DNA of 64,000 bases, from assembly GCF_014636315.1 (NCBI RefSeq), contig NZ_BMED01000008.1:140506-204505 (forward strand). The letters are read 5' to 3'. Shown here in pieces: positions 8,510 through 19,031 of the stretch. This DNA comes from Parundibacterium terreum (GTDB lineage: Bacteria; Pseudomonadota; Gammaproteobacteria; Burkholderiales; Burkholderiaceae_D). The notes below the pieces were generated by a model, which was not told the origin of the DNA, did no database searches, and worked only from the letters and a program-made list of their open reading frames with translations. A program made the position numbers and the translations under genes. Each line of letters starts with the position of its first letter. Position 1 is the first letter of the stretch.

Positions 8510-9823
8510 TCAGATCAGGCCGTCGAACAAGATGACATTCACTTTGTCGCCTGCGGCAACATCCGACTGTCCCTCCGGCAATACGACAATGCAATTCGCC
8601 TCTGTCATTGAACTGAGGATGCCCGAGCCCTGGGCGCCGGTAATTTTTACCTGCAAATCGCCATTGGGCATTGCCGACAGATTGCCGCGTTGATACTCGG
8701 TACGTCCGGGGCGTTTGCGGATTGCACTGCTTGCTGTTGCAGGAACCAGCGGTAATGGGGCCGCATCGGCGCCTGCCATTCGCAGCAAGGCCTCGCGCAC
8801 AAAAAAGTAAAAGCTGACCATCACTGCGACAGGATTGCCGGGCAGGCCGAATAGATAAGCGCTGCTGCCTTCCGATGCGATTTTTCCGAAGGCCATGGGC
8901 CTGCCTGGCCGCATATTGATGCCCCAGAACGCAACATCTCCCATGGTCGCCATCATTTGCCGGGTGTAGTCGGCAGCACCCACGGATACGCCGCCTGAGG
9001 TGATGATTGCATCTGCATGCTGGCAGGCTGTACTGAAGGCAGCCTTCAGCGATACCGGATCGTCCTTGACAATACCCATGTCGATTACTTCGCAGCCCAG
9101 GCGCGTCAGCATGCCGTATAAGGTATAACGATTGCTGTCGTAGACGCAGCCCTCATCCAGTGCATCGCCGACGGAGCGCAGTTCGTCTCCGGTAGAAAAA
9201 AATGCGACCCGCAGCCGGCGCCGGACAGGAACATCTGCAATCCCCAGCGAGGCCAGTAAGCCGAGATCCGCAGGACGCAGTATCTTGCCTTTTGCCAGCG
9301 CGATTTTGCCCTTGGCCAGATCCTCTCCGGCCAGGCGCCGGTTGTCGCCCGGCCTTACTTTTCCTGCCGGGACGGTGATGCTGTTCTCGCTGATATCTTG
9401 TGCCAGCTCCTGCGGTATCACAGTGTCCAGGTCTTGTGGCATCACAGCGCCGGTCATGATGCGTATGCATTCACCGCGTTGTACCGTGCCCTGATGGGCT
9501 CTGCCGGCAAAGGCGATGCCGGCTATTTTTAGTATTGCCGGCGCATCGCCGTCTAAATCCTGGCCATGGAAGGCATAGCCATCCATGGCCGAATTATCAT
9601 ATGCGGGGACATTAATGGTCGACACGATATCCTTGGCCAGTACCCGGTCCAGTGCGCTGCGTACTGCCAGCATTTCTACCTGATCAGCCGAAGCTGCCGG
9701 AGATATAAACTGGTGGATGATCTGTTGAGCGAGTGCCACCGGGACGGTAGTCGCTTCGTAGCCGGCTACTCCGGCGAGCAGGCTAGATAAATCAGGGGAG
9801 GGTTGGAGCAAGGATTCAGGCAT
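8510..9823 (-). CDS. moeA: Molybdopterin molybdenumtransferase MoeA
   Basis: MoeA inserts molybdate into adenylylated molybdopterin, the last step of molybdenum cofactor synthesis in the cytosol. The protein (437 residues from MPESLLQP) shows the hallmark NVPAYDNSAMDGYAF near the N-terminus, FFSTGDELRSVGDAL, the MPT-binding stretch TSGGVSVGAADYT and LPGNPVAVMVSF. The ATG at 9823 overlaps the last 8 bases of mobA, which suggests translational coupling. A longer open frame up to 9880 would run deeper into mobA and is unlikely. Order in transcription is moaA, mobA, moeA. A 204-base gap with no gene follows. Confidence 0.93.
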   Translation of the reverse strand: MPESLLQPSPDLSSLLAGVAGYEATTVPVALAQQIIHQFISPAASADQVEMLAVRSALDRVLAKDIVSTINVPAYDNSAMDGYAFHGQDLDGDAPAILKIAGIAFAGRAHQGTVQRGECIRIMTGAVMPQDLDTVIPQELAQDISENSITVPAGKVRPGDNRRLAGEDLAKGKIALAKGKILRPADLGLLASLGIADVPVRRRLRVAFFSTGDELRSVGDALDEGCVYDSNRYTLYGMLTRLGCEVIDMGIVKDDPVSLKAAFSTACQHADAIITSGGVSVGAADYTRQMMATMGDVAFWGINMRPGRPMAFGKIASEGSSAYLFGLPGNPVAVMVSFYFFVREALLRMAGADAAPLPLVPATASSAIRKRPGRTEYQRGNLSAMPNGDLQVKITGAQGSGILSSMTEANCIVVLPEGQSDVAAGDKVNVILFDGLI

Positions 9824-10451
9824 TGGCTTCAAGTTGACGCAGTTCTTCCAGGGTGTTGATATTATAAAACGCGGTTTCATCGTCGAAATGGACCTGCACG
9901 ACCTTCAGCGTGGCATGCCAGGCCCCCACCTTTCTGCCGCCTTGGTCCAAAAAAGCTGTCAGGGATGGCAGCACACTGGTTTTCATCAGCGAACATACCC
10001 TATGCACCTGCAACTGGCCTTTTACTGATGCGGTGGCCACGGCGAGATCCGCCTGTTGCTCCAGCAGGGCCTGCGACAGCCGGTTTGCCAGATCCAATGG
10101 CACGAAAGGGGCGTCGCATGGCGTACTCAGCAGATAACTGGTCTTGCAGTGGCGCAGACCCGCTTGCAGTCCTGCCAGCGGTCCGGCAAAGTCTTCCGTC
10201 TGGTCCGGCAGGATGGGGACCTGGTTTGAGTAAAGCATGGCGCCCAGCGACTGGTAAGCCTCTGCATTCTGGTTTGCATTGATGCTCAGGCTGCCTACCT
10301 GGGCAAGGAGCCTGCGCATCACATGCAAGGCCAGGGGCTCGCCGCGGAATAGTTGCAATCCCTTGTCGACATTGCCCATGCGCGAACCGCGGCCACCGGC
10401 CAGTAGCAAGCCGCTTATCTCAGAGATGGCGATGGGTGCAGTCTTTTCCAT
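9816..10451 (-). CDS. mobA: Molybdenum cofactor guanylyltransferase MobA
   Basis: MobA transfers GMP from GTP to molybdopterin to form the guanine dinucleotide cofactor used by DMSO-reductase-family enzymes. The 211-residue protein has the nucleotide-binding signature LLLAGGRGSRMG with DKG shortly after (about residues 15-32), and STPCDAPFVP, which carries the metal-binding Asp. Length is normal. It starts 9 bases after moaA ends and overlaps moeA by 8 bases, so the three genes form one tight operon. Its presence implies that the organism makes the bis-MGD form of the cofactor. Confidence 0.92.
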   Translation of the reverse strand: MEKTAPIAISEISGLLLAGGRGSRMGNVDKGLQLFRGEPLALHVMRRLLAQVGSLSINANQNAEAYQSLGAMLYSNQVPILPDQTEDFAGPLAGLQAGLRHCKTSYLLSTPCDAPFVPLDLANRLSQALLEQQADLAVATASVKGQLQVHRVCSLMKTSVLPSLTAFLDQGGRKVGAWHATLKVVQVHFDDETAFYNINTLEELRQLEANA

Positions 10452-10460
10452 GGCGGCCTG

Positions 10461-11588
10461 TCAGCCGCCTATGTAAGACATTTCGACCTTCCTGGTGCTG
10501 CGGTCCAGCCTGATGGTTTGCTGAGTGCGCAATTCGGAATAGCGGTCGCCACGTGTGCGCCATATCTGGCCGATCACCGTGGAGATGGCCTGGTCGGAAT
10601 GCAGTGTGTCTCCACTCCTGAGCAGGCTGCGCAGGTCATGGCCGCCGGTGGCAAACAGGCAGGTGTACAGCTTGCCTTCGGTGGACAGGCGCGCGCGCGT
10701 GCAATCCTGGCAAAAGGCCTGGGTGACGCTGGAAATGACGCCTATCTCACCACTGCCGTCGGCATAACGCCAGCGTGCAGCCGTCTCTCCCGTATAGTTG
10801 GCATCTACCGCTTGCAACTCCATGCCGGCCGCACTGATGCGACTGATGACATCGGCGGAAGGTATCACTTCATCCATTTTCCAGCCATTCGATGCGCCTA
10901 CATCCATATATTCGATAAAACGCAGGATGTGCGGAGTGTCTTTGAAGTAGCGCGCCATGGGAACGATTTCCTGATCATTCAGGCCGCGCTTGACGACCAT
11001 GTTGACCTTGATCGGGCCCAATCCCACCTGATGCGCGACCGCAATGCCGTTCAGTACTTCTTCCACTGGAAAGTCGACGTCGTTCATTTGCTTGAAGGTG
11101 GCGTCATCCAGAGAGTCCAATGAGACTGTCACCCGTGTCAGCCCGGCATCTTTCAAGGACTGTGCCTTCTTGGCCAGCAGCGAAGCGTTGGTGGTCAGGG
11201 TCAGGTCCAGATCCTTGCCGTCAACAGTCTTGATCTGGCTCAGCATGCCGATCAGCTTTTCTATGTTCTTGCGCAGTAGCGGTTCACCGCCGGTCAGCCT
11301 GATCTTGGTCACGCCGTGTGCGACAAACAAGCGGGCGATACGGGTAATTTCTTCGAAAGACAACAGCGAAGAGTGCGGCAAGAAATCGTAATCCTTGTCG
11401 AATACGGATTTCGGCATGCAATACACGCAACGGAAGTTGCAACGGTCCGTCACCGAAATGCGCAGATCGTGCAAAGGGCGCTTGAGGGTATCCAGCAGAT
11501 TTCCATCCGGGGCTTCCAGAACATTGGGCACTGCCAAAGCCTGGTTCCGCTGGCGATGATCTACCACCGGGATGAATTTTTCGGTCAT
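10461..11588 (-). CDS. moaA: GTP 3',8-cyclase MoaA
   Basis: A radical-SAM enzyme that, with MoaC, converts GTP to cyclic pyranopterin monophosphate, the first step of molybdenum cofactor synthesis. The 375-residue protein has the N-terminal cluster motif CNFRCVYC (Cys50, Cys54, Cys57), the stretch [10 protein letters not shown], a second cluster CQDC with a third Cys 14 residues later, and the conserved C-terminal Gly-Gly tail. About 35 residues precede the usual MoaA start, a variable extension. It is the first gene of moaA-mobA-moeA; the rne terminator lies upstream. No moaC, moaD or moaE is in the window. Confidence 0.95.
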   Translation of the reverse strand: MTEKFIPVVDHRQRNQALAVPNVLEAPDGNLLDTLKRPLHDLRISVTDRCNFRCVYCMPKSVFDKDYDFLPHSSLLSFEEITRIARLFVAHGVTKIRLTGGEPLLRKNIEKLIGMLSQIKTVDGKDLDLTLTTNASLLAKKAQSLKDAGLTRVTVSLDSLDDATFKQMNDVDFPVEEVLNGIAVAHQVGLGPIKVNMVVKRGLNDQEIVPMARYFKDTPHILRFIEYMDVGASNGWKMDEVIPSADVISRISAAGMELQAVDANYTGETAARWRYADGSGEIGVISSVTQAFCQDCTRARLSTEGKLYTCLFATGGHDLRSLLRSGDTLHSDQAISTVIGQIWRTRGDRYSELRTQQTIRLDRSTRKVEMSYIGG

Positions 11589-11707
11589 GTCTTATCCAAA
11601 ATGCAGCTTTTTATGCTTATTTTTCTCATTCTTCAGACAACTACGATACCACGAGACGCGCCGCCCCGCAGCACCCTTGAATCGGCTATTTTCAACATAT
11701 CGGCATG

Positions 11708-11743
11708 AAAAAACCGGCTGCATCGCAAGGATGCAGCCGGTTT
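11708..11743 (-). terminator. Intrinsic terminator of rne
   Basis: A 14-bp perfect GC-rich stem (11711-11724 with 11730-11743) has a 5-base loop. On the minus strand it is followed by U residues (complement of A 11708-11713). It stands 32 bases past the rne stop codon and separates rne from the molybdenum cofactor operon. Confidence 0.92.
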
Positions 11744-11774
11744 CTGAGGGTAGAGCCTATTTGCTTACTGTTGC

Positions 11775-14700
11775 TTAGTGCTTTGTTTCCACTAGCACCA
11801 GCGGTTCAGTGGACGCAGGTTCCACCGGTTTGCGCTCGCGCGGTACGCGCGGTGCAATCGTAACCGCTGCAGCAGCTTCTTGTGCCGCGCGCAGTTTGGC
11901 CGGATCCGTGCTGGCCAGTACCAGGCCAGCCGATGCCAATACTGCACTCAAGTCTTCCGCAGGCGCGGCCTTGGCTACAGAAGGTGCGCTTGCAACAGGC
12001 TTGGCTGTTTCAACTACTGCATCAAACAGGGTTGCCTGTGTCGGTGCAATAACGGCAGCCTCTGCGACTGGTTCAACCACAGCTGGCGCCGGAGCAGCGA
12101 CAGCAACTGGTGCCTCCACCGGTATCGCAGGCGTTGCCGGAACTGCTGGCGCCGCTGGTACTACCGGTGTAACAACAGCCGCTGGGGCTGCAGCTACTTC
12201 AGCTACAGCTGCCGCAGGAGCTGGCGCTGCTACAGGAGCCGCCTCTGCCGGTGCTGCAATCTCAGCAGCTACTGGAGCCATTGGAGCTACCGGTGCTGCA
12301 GGAACGTGAACCGGCGCAGCAGCAGGCGCTGCAACGGATTCGACGACAGCCTGGCTTACAGGCGCTGCGGCTGCCGGTGCAATAGCACTGTCAGGAGCAG
12401 GCACTGTTTCCAGTGCTGCGACCGGTGCAGGAGCTTGTGTGGTATTTGCAACAAATTGTGCAGCTTCTGCTACTGGCACAAAAGCGGCGGTTTGTTCACC
12501 CTGTTCTGCGCCCTCTGCTGTGTCGCCTGCTTCCGAACCATCGCGATCGCGGCGGTTACGGTTACGGCCACCACGGCGACGGCGACGACGACGCTCTTCG
12601 CCACCTTCACCGGCTTCGTTGTCGGCACCGACATTCAGGTTTTCAACAGCGTCAGCCTGATCAGCGGATTCCACTACTGGAGCTGTGTTTTTCAGCAAAG
12701 CGTCTTCCGACTTGGCTTCTGCAGCGACATTGGCAGAATTATCCTTGCGTTCTTCGCGCTGACGCTGCTGGCGTTCGCGGCGACCTTCCTGCTGCCCCTG
12801 GCCTTCACGGTCTTCACGCGGAGGGCGGGGTTGCTTAGGCTGGCGCTGAGCTTGCTCCGCCTGTGCCGGCTTGGCTTGCTCTTCCTTGTCGCCACGTTCT
12901 GCGCGTTCGGTGCGATCGCCACGGTCATTGCGTTCATTACGCTCGCTACGATTGCCGCCTGCAGGTGCCGGGCGCTCTTCGCGTTCTTCCTTGTCGCCAC
13001 GGCCGTTGCGTCCGCCATTACGGCCACGGTTGCGTTGACCACGGCCGTTCTTGTCGTTGCGATCACGGGACTGTGAAGGCTTCTCTTCTTTGACTGGTTC
13101 CGCAACAGGTGCCGGTGCTGCCGGAGTACCTTTGAAGAAGCTGAACAGTTTGGCGAAGAAGCCCGGTGATTCAGTAGTAACTACCGGTGCAGGCGCTGCC
13201 ACAACAGGTGCAACTTCCTTGCGTTCCACGATAGGTGCCTGTTCAGGAGTGATGCTCTTGACCATTGCTTCCTGGCGCGGCTTGACGTCTTCTTTCTGAC
13301 GTTTGCTGTAGCCGATATCGGTGTCGGCCTGTTCAGCCATGGCATAGCTGACGTGCGCTTCTTCCAGACGTGGATCGTCGTGTTTCAGGCGTTCCAGCTT
13401 GTAGTGCGGCGTTTCCAGATGCTTGTTCGGAATCAGGATCACGGTTACGCGATGACGGTTCTCGATTTTCAGGATCTCGCCACGCTTTTCGTTCAACAGG
13501 AAAGCGGCAACATCGACCGGTACCTGTACGTGGATGGCGGCTGAGTTTTCCTTCATTGCTTCTTCCTGGATGATGCGCAGGACTTGCAATGCGGAGGATT
13601 CTGTATCGCGGATGTGGCCGGTGCCATTGCAGCGCGGGCAGGTCACATGGCTGCCTTCAGACAGGGAAGGGCGCAGGCGCTGGCGCGACAATTCCATCAG
13701 GCCGAAGCGGGAAATCTTGCCCATTTGTACACGTGCGCGGTCGTAGCGCAGTGCGTCTTTCAGACGGGTTTCGACTTCGCGCTGATTCTTGGCGTTTTCC
13801 ATGTCGATAAAATCGATCACGATCAAGCCGCCCAAATCGCGCAAACGCAACTGGCGTGCAACTTCTTCCGCCGCTTCGCAGTTGGTGTTAAATGCGGTTG
13901 TTTCGATATCGGAGCCGCGGGTAGCGCGCGCCGAGTTGACGTCGACCGACACCAATGCTTCGGTATGGTCGATCACGATCGCGCCGCCGGAAGGCAAAGG
14001 TACGGTGCGCGAATACGCGGTTTCGATCTGGTGTTCAATCTGGAAGCGGGAGAACAGCGGCACATCGTCGCTGTAGCGCTTGACGCGATGCACCATGTCC
14101 GGCATTACGTGGCTCATGAACTGCTGAGCCTGCTCGTAGATGTCGTCGGTGTCGATCAGGATTTCGCCTATGTCAGGCTGGAAGTAGTCGCGGATGGCGC
14201 GGATAACCAGGGAGGATTCCTGGTAGATCAGGAAGGCGCCTGCGGCAGATTTGCCGGCACCTTCGATGGCACGCCAGAGTTGCATCAGGTAGTTCAGATC
14301 CCATTGCAATTCATCAACGTTGCGGCCTATGCCAGCAGTACGGGCAATCACCGACATGCCGCCAGGCAGGTCCAGCTTGTCCATGGTTTCGCGCAGCTCT
14401 TGCCTGTCTTCGCCTTCTACACGGCGGGAAACACCGCCGCCGCGTGGATTGTTAGGCATCAGCACCAGATAGCGGCCGGCCAGCGAAATGAAGGAAGTCA
14501 GGGCGGCGCCTTTATTGCCGCGTTCCTCTTTCTCGACCTGGACCATGATTTCCTGGCCTTCGCGCAGCGCATCCTTGATGGAGGCATTGCGGACGTCGAT
14601 ACCTTCTTTGAAATAGGTGCGGGCAACTTCCTTGAAAGGGAGGAAACCGTGACGTTCTTCGCCGTAGTTGACGAAACAGGCTTCCAGTGAAGGTTCGATA

Positions 14701-14843
14701 CGGGTGATGACGCCTTTGTAGATATTGGATTTGCGCAGCTCGCGGCCGGCAGTCTCGATATCAATGTCAATGAGCTTTTGCCCATTCACAATGGCTACGC
14801 GCAATTCTTCCTGTTGCGTAGCATTAAACAGCATACGTTTCAT
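11775..14843 (-). CDS. rne: Ribonuclease E
   Basis: The endoribonuclease of the RNA degradosome, with roles in mRNA turnover and rRNA/tRNA processing. The catalytic half (residues 1 to about 510) has an S1 domain (about 38-120), a 5'-sensor/RNase H-like region, and the DNase I-like core with metal ligands Asp301 (in VSVDVNSAR) and Asp344 (in [10 protein letters not shown]). The zinc-link CPRC is at 402-405. The C-terminal half is disordered: a Lys/Arg/Glu/Gly-rich segment (about 590-760, likely RNA binding) is followed by a very Ala/Pro/Val-rich tail. Total length of 1022 is typical for a betaproteobacterial RNase E. Divergent from rluC, with a 619-base gap that suggests a long 5' leader. Confidence 0.96.
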   Translation of the reverse strand: MKRMLFNATQQEELRVAIVNGQKLIDIDIETAGRELRKSNIYKGVITRIEPSLEACFVNYGEERHGFLPFKEVARTYFKEGIDVRNASIKDALREGQEIMVQVEKEERGNKGAALTSFISLAGRYLVLMPNNPRGGGVSRRVEGEDRQELRETMDKLDLPGGMSVIARTAGIGRNVDELQWDLNYLMQLWRAIEGAGKSAAGAFLIYQESSLVIRAIRDYFQPDIGEILIDTDDIYEQAQQFMSHVMPDMVHRVKRYSDDVPLFSRFQIEHQIETAYSRTVPLPSGGAIVIDHTEALVSVDVNSARATRGSDIETTAFNTNCEAAEEVARQLRLRDLGGLIVIDFIDMENAKNQREVETRLKDALRYDRARVQMGKISRFGLMELSRQRLRPSLSEGSHVTCPRCNGTGHIRDTESSALQVLRIIQEEAMKENSAAIHVQVPVDVAAFLLNEKRGEILKIENRHRVTVILIPNKHLETPHYKLERLKHDDPRLEEAHVSYAMAEQADTDIGYSKRQKEDVKPRQEAMVKSITPEQAPIVERKEVAPVVAAPAPVVTTESPGFFAKLFSFFKGTPAAPAPVAEPVKEEKPSQSRDRNDKNGRGQRNRGRNGGRNGRGDKEEREERPAPAGGNRSERNERNDRGDRTERAERGDKEEQAKPAQAEQAQRQPKQPRPPREDREGQGQQEGRRERQQRQREERKDNSANVAAEAKSEDALLKNTAPVVESADQADAVENLNVGADNEAGEGGEERRRRRRRGGRNRNRRDRDGSEAGDTAEGAEQGEQTAAFVPVAEAAQFVANTTQAPAPVAALETVPAPDSAIAPAAAAPVSQAVVESVAAPAAAPVHVPAAPVAPMAPVAAEIAAPAEAAPVAAPAPAAAVAEVAAAPAAVVTPVVPAAPAVPATPAIPVEAPVAVAAPAPAVVEPVAEAAVIAPTQATLFDAVVETAKPVASAPSVAKAAPAEDLSAVLASAGLVLASTDPAKLRAAQEAAAAVTIAPRVPRERKPVEPASTEPLVLVETKH

Positions 14844-15462
14844 GTTTTACTCCGTGACCTTCTGGTCATCTTGTGCTGCCTTCCTGTGTTGGGACGGCAG
14901 CTGGCTTACGTGGGGATGTATGCGCGGACGGAGTGTTTGACGGGGCGGGAAATGCCTGAGGCTGAACAGGACAGCAAATAACGCTCTTATTTCAGTATGA
15001 GCGCCTCTGTATCCCTAAGTTGCAGCGCGGGGCGCGGATAGCTTCTGCTGTTCGTCGAGTGCACATGTCCCCCGCGTTGTACTGGTCCGGAGATGCCGAA
15101 CACAACGCCAGGCGATGCGCAACTTGTACGCTGGATAACGCATATGTATTTATATGAGCGTTTCCAGCCAAATCGAAAAACTGCTTCAAAGCCATCAACC
15201 GGCAAGCACACCTTTCATATTCAATTGGTGTCTCTTGCCAGACTTATCCTTACAATTCAAACAATCTGATCCAACTTCCCTTGCACTGTCCGATAGCGGC
15301 ATTTGGTCGCTACCTTGACGTGCATCAGGACGCTGCATACACATCTTTTCCGTCGAATTTGCAAATTGGCGAGGCCGACAGATACGCCCCTGTGTAGAAT
15401 AGACGTTTATTCATACACCTGCTTAAGCAAATTGCTGAAGCGAAAACGATTATATATTCAAA
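14844..15462. other. Long divergent intergenic region, rne leader and rluC promoter
   Basis: 619 bases with no convincing gene; short open frames here have no family features or ribosome sites. It must hold the promoters of rne (minus) and rluC (plus). In enterobacteria the rne 5' UTR is long and structured for feedback control; a long leader here is compatible with that, but I did not find a recognisable hairpin. A TTGACG (from 15315) with a weak TACACA 17 bases on is one possible rluC promoter. Confidence 0.4.
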
Positions 15463-16473
15463 ATGAAGGACTTAGCGATAAATAATGGGAAACCGGCTCA
15501 AAAGAATGCCCCCAGCCAGCCTTCACAAGTACAAGCCCAGGTTCAGCTAGTTACCATTTCCGAAGAGGAAGCGGGACAGCGTATCGATAATTATTTATTA
15601 CGTATCTGCAAAGGTGTACCTAAAAGCCATATCTACCGCGTATTGCGCTCCGGCGAGGTGCGTGTCAACAAGGGCAGGATAGACCAGTTATACCGGCTGG
15701 TGGAGGGCGATATCGTCCGTATTCCCCCTATCCGTATTGCTGAAAGTGCAAATCAGAACGCTCCTGCGGCCGAATTCGCCATCCTGTTTGAAGATGCTCA
15801 TCTGCTGATCATCGACAAGCCGGCCGGGACGGCAGTCCATGGCGGTTCCGGTGTCAGTTTTGGTGTCATAGAGCAACTTCGCGCATCAAGGCCGGATGCC
15901 AAGTTTCTTGAACTGGTACACAGGCTGGATAGGGAAACCTCTGGAGTGTTGCTTTTGGCTAAGAAACGCTCTGCATTGACAAACTTGCATGAGCAGATGC
16001 GCGACGGCATTACCGACAAGCGCTATCTGACCTTGGTGCATGGCGACTGGAAGAACGCCCGCCAGCACGTCAAATTGCCTTTACACAAATATACAACTGC
16101 CGAGGGTGAACGCCGGGTCCGGGTGCAGGCGGATGGTATGGCCTCGCATACGGTATTTACGTTGCAAAAGAACTACGGCGAGTTTGCCTTACTGGAAGCG
16201 GAACTGAAGACCGGCCGTACGCATCAGATACGTGTGCATTTGTCCGCCAGCGGGTTTCCTATCGCCGGCGATGACAAGTATGGTGACTTTGCGCTGAACC
16301 GTGCTTTGCTAAAAGCGGACAAGAACCGCGGGGCGTTGAAGAGGATGTTCCTGCACGCGCACCAGATCACCTTTACCCATCCTGAAACAGGGAAGAGCAT
16401 GACCTTGAATGCAGCCCTGCCGGCGGATTGCGAAAAATTCCTGGTGAGTTTGTTGCCGACATCAAAATCTTAA
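15463..16473 (+). CDS. rluC: 23S rRNA pseudouridine synthase RluC
   Basis: A 336-residue RluA-family enzyme that makes pseudouridines in 23S rRNA (955, 2504 and 2580 in E. coli numbering). An S4 RNA-binding domain (about residues 35-95, QRIDNYLLRICKGVPKSHIY) precedes the catalytic domain with the active-site motif HRLDRETSGVLLLAKK, whose Asp is the nucleophile. GRTHQIRVH is also present. The combination of S4 domain, length and position beside rne, as in E. coli, supports RluC rather than RluD. It leads a plus-strand run with the HAD, Rieske and S49 genes. Confidence 0.93.
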   Translation: MKDLAINNGKPAQKNAPSQPSQVQAQVQLVTISEEEAGQRIDNYLLRICKGVPKSHIYRVLRSGEVRVNKGRIDQLYRLVEGDIVRIPPIRIAESANQNAPAAEFAILFEDAHLLIIDKPAGTAVHGGSGVSFGVIEQLRASRPDAKFLELVHRLDRETSGVLLLAKKRSALTNLHEQMRDGITDKRYLTLVHGDWKNARQHVKLPLHKYTTAEGERRVRVQADGMASHTVFTLQKNYGEFALLEAELKTGRTHQIRVHLSASGFPIAGDDKYGDFALNRALLKADKNRGALKRMFLHAHQITFTHPETGKSMTLNAALPADCEKFLVSLLPTSKS

Positions 16474-16577
16474 TGTTTTGTTAATTTAAAAAAATTAAGA
16501 GTAGAATAGCTTCATTGAGGATTGAAAGGGCCCGCAGCGATAGAAAAAATGACGTTGCCGGCTTATGAAAATAATAT

Positions 16578-17237
16578 ATGGCAAAAAAGCAATTTGATTT
16601 TATCGTCTTTGATTGGGACGGTACTTTAATGGATAGCACGGCAACCATCGTCAAATGCATACAGGCATCGGCCAGAGACCTGGGCTTGCCTGTACCCGAC
16701 GATAAAGCCGCCTCTTACGTCATCGGTCTTGGATTGAACGAAGCCTTGCAGATGGCCATGCCGGGGCTTGATCCGAAATATTACCCGCGCATCACGGAAC
16801 GCTACCGTTACCACTACCTGGCCCGTGATCACGAGTTGCCGCTATTTCCAGGAGTCAGGGAAATGCTGCAGGAGTTGTCGCAGGAGGGATACTTCCTGGC
16901 AGTCGCCACCGGCAAAAGCCGGGTCGGCCTGAACCGTGCCTTGCACGCCGCCAACCTGCTATCGATGTTTGATGCGACCCGCTGTGCCGATGAAACCTTC
17001 TCCAAGCCGCATCCGGCCATGTTGCAGGAATTGACGCGCGAACTGGGTCAGGACATGCGGAGGACCGTCATGATAGGCGATACCACGCACGATTTGCAGA
17101 TGGCGATGAATGCCGGTGCAGCTTCGGTCGCGGTTGAATACGGTGCACACGATGAATTGTCGCTGAAAGGCTTGAATCCGGCTTTCTCTGCCAGGACGGT
17201 TGCCGAGTTGCACAGCTGGCTGACTGAGAACGCCTGA
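16578..17237 (+). CDS. HAD-superfamily hydrolase, phosphoglycolate phosphatase-like
   Basis: A 219-residue cytosolic phosphatase of HAD subfamily IA. Motif I is FDWDGTLMDS (nucleophile Asp12, acid/base Asp14), motif II is around VATGKSR, motif III Lys is in SKPHP and motif IV is MIGDTTHDLQMAMNAGA. Cap-domain layout and size are as in Gph/PGP enzymes. Small sugar phosphates or nucleotides are likely substrates; phosphoglycolate is possible but not proven. It lies between rluC and the Rieske gene (12 bases before the latter), an arrangement I recall from other Burkholderiales. Confidence 0.85.
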   Translation: MAKKQFDFIVFDWDGTLMDSTATIVKCIQASARDLGLPVPDDKAASYVIGLGLNEALQMAMPGLDPKYYPRITERYRYHYLARDHELPLFPGVREMLQELSQEGYFLAVATGKSRVGLNRALHAANLLSMFDATRCADETFSKPHPAMLQELTRELGQDMRRTVMIGDTTHDLQMAMNAGAASVAVEYGAHDELSLKGLNPAFSARTVAELHSWLTENA

Positions 17238-17249
17238 GGTTGAAGAAGA

Positions 17250-17615
17250 ATGACTGAAATTTCCATTTGCCCATCCACCGATGTGGAGGAGGGCGGACGC
17301 GGAGTGCGTTTTCCGGTTACCGCCGGCAGCGACGATGCGACTGGCTTCGTGGTGCGCTACGGCGGCGAAGTGCATGCCTATCTGAACCGCTGCGCACATG
17401 TGCCGGTGGAGCTGGACTGGAATCCAGGTGAGTTTTTTGAGTCCAGCGGCCTGTACATCATGTGTGCGACACATGGCGCCATTTATGTGCCCGACTCCGG
17501 TTACTGCGCGGGCGGACCCTGCCGTGGAGCGCGCCTGCGCAAGATCAGTGTGATAGAAAAAGACGGGCAGATATTGTGGCAGCCCGACGAATTTGTTAAA
17601 CCCGTAATGGCCTGA
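17250..17615 (+). CDS. Rieske [2Fe-2S] protein
   Basis: A 121-residue small ferredoxin-like Rieske protein. Cluster ligands are in CAH (Cys48, His50) and CATH (Cys72, His75), spaced as in oxygenase-type and soluble Rieske ferredoxins. No signal peptide or membrane anchor, so cytosolic. It would carry one electron; the partner is unknown. No oxygenase or reductase gene is near. It sits 12 bases after the HAD gene and 39 bases before the S49 peptidase gene. Confidence 0.87.
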   Translation: MTEISICPSTDVEEGGRGVRFPVTAGSDDATGFVVRYGGEVHAYLNRCAHVPVELDWNPGEFFESSGLYIMCATHGAIYVPDSGYCAGGPCRGARLRKISVIEKDGQILWQPDEFVKPVMA

Positions 17616-17654
17616 GCCCCCGAGTTCCCTTATTCAGTTTTCGCAAAGACACGT

Positions 17655-18629
17655 ATGAACGACAATCAAACGGATCAGGCTGTACCTTCATCCAAGCCCA
17701 ATTGGGAGCGTGAGCTTCTTGAAAAACTTGCGACTGATGCCTTGAAGGAGCAAAAGCTACGCCGCCGCTGGGGAATTTTCTTCAAGGGATCTTTCCTGCT
17801 GCTGGTGCTGTTTGGTTTATACCAGTTCAGCGTCTACAACAGCGCTGAAATGGAAAACCTCGGCCGCCATACTGCACTGATAGAAATTAACGGCACGATA
17901 GATACCGATAGCAGCGGCGGCGCCAAGGTGGTGGTGCCGGCACTGGATAGGGCCTTTGCCGATGCAGGATCGGTAGGCGTGGTCATGCATATCAATAGCC
18001 CCGGCGGCAGCCCTGTGCAGGCAGGCATTATCAGTGATGAGATGTTGCGCCTGCGTAAAGCTTATCCGCAAAAAAAATTGTACGTGGTCGTGGATGAAAT
18101 GTGCGCGTCCGGCGGCTACTACATCGCCGCTTCTGCCGACCAGATTTATGTGAACAAGGCCAGCATCGTCGGTTCCATCGGCGTGTTGATGGACGGCTTC
18201 GGATTTACCGGTTTGATGGACAAGGTCGGAGTGGAGCGCAGGCTGCTGACAGCAGGTGAAAACAAGGGTTTCCTGGATCCTTTCTCGCCGCAGTCGGACA
18301 AGCAAAAAGCTTTTTCACAGGCAATGCTGAACGAGATCCACCAGCAATTTATCGATACGGTACGCAAGGGTCGTGGCCAGCGCCTTAAGGAAACACCGGA
18401 AACCTTTACGGGGCTGTTCTGGATAGGCACGAAAGCAGTGGACATGGGGCTGGCAGATGGCTTCGGTACGATAGACACCGTGGCCCGCGACATTGTCAAG
18501 GCGGAAGACATCGTGGACTATACGCAGAAAGAAGGCTTGCCTGAGCGCGTGCTGAAAAAGTTCGGCGCTTCCATTGGCAGTGGTGCCATCTCTTCGTTAT
18601 GGAAGGGCAGCATCCCGGGCCTGCGTTAA
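17655..18629 (+). CDS. S49 family signal peptide peptidase (SppA-like)
   Basis: A 324-residue inner-membrane serine peptidase with a cytoplasmic N-terminus, one membrane segment (about 43-60) and a single S49 domain facing the periplasm. The catalytic serine is in CASGGYYIAASAD (Ser152), and the likely general-base lysine is Lys206 in AGENKGFLDP. The spacing of 54 matches the Ser-Lys dyad of short SppA proteins. It degrades cleaved signal peptides or other small membrane peptides. Last gene of the rluC run; a bidirectional terminator lies about 360 bases downstream. Confidence 0.9.
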   Translation: MNDNQTDQAVPSSKPNWERELLEKLATDALKEQKLRRRWGIFFKGSFLLLVLFGLYQFSVYNSAEMENLGRHTALIEINGTIDTDSSGGAKVVVPALDRAFADAGSVGVVMHINSPGGSPVQAGIISDEMLRLRKAYPQKKLYVVVDEMCASGGYYIAASADQIYVNKASIVGSIGVLMDGFGFTGLMDKVGVERRLLTAGENKGFLDPFSPQSDKQKAFSQAMLNEIHQQFIDTVRKGRGQRLKETPETFTGLFWIGTKAVDMGLADGFGTIDTVARDIVKAEDIVDYTQKEGLPERVLKKFGASIGSGAISSLWKGSIPGLR

Positions 18630-19031
18630 GGGATTCAGGGTGTTTTGTCCGGTACGAACGCACTGTATTCAATGCATAAATCGAGTTGTTTCGGGGATAT
18701 TGTTTATTTAATTTTTTAAATCTCCATCGCTGCTTGGATAGTTATATTTATCTTTCCGTATGCTAGGCATTGGCCTATATTGAACCCGTAACTGGTTCAA
18801 AAGAAGGAGGTCTAAAAACTGGAAATTCAGGTCGTTGTTACGAATTGAGTGTGTTCCGGTGGTGTCTGGTGTACCGGTTATTAGTGAAGTATGAAATTAA
18901 AATTTGAGCAGTTTGCTTCCCGCGCATAGGCCGCGGACCCGAGGTATCTTAGGTACCTCATCATGTCGCTAACACAAGGGCAAAAAAGACGGTGGTGCAA
19001 TGCCACCGTTTTTTTATGGCCGCAAGCTTTA
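18630..19031. other. Gene-free stretch between sppA and mnmH with several dyads
   Basis: About 400 bases with no protein gene. Visible elements are a dyad TGAACC-N7-GGTTCA near 18780, a perfect AAGGAGG near 18804 followed by no normal start codon, a dyad GAGGTA-N7-TACCTC near 18941, and a terminator at 18982-19015. These could form a small RNA that ends at the terminator, but I recognise no known family. Confidence 0.35.
18982..19015. terminator. Bidirectional terminator between sppA and mnmH
   Basis: ACGGTGG (18989-18995) pairs with CCACCGT (19003-19009) around a 7-base loop. There is an A run on the left (18982-18987) and a T run on the right (19009-19015), so it can end transcripts from both convergent genes. 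Confidence 0.85.

Noticed and set aside
11880-13076. A 398-codon plus-strand open frame opposite rne.
   Set aside because: It mirrors the Ala/Pro/Arg-rich RNase E tail, whose codons rarely give antisense stops. Cys/Arg-rich product without any family feature.
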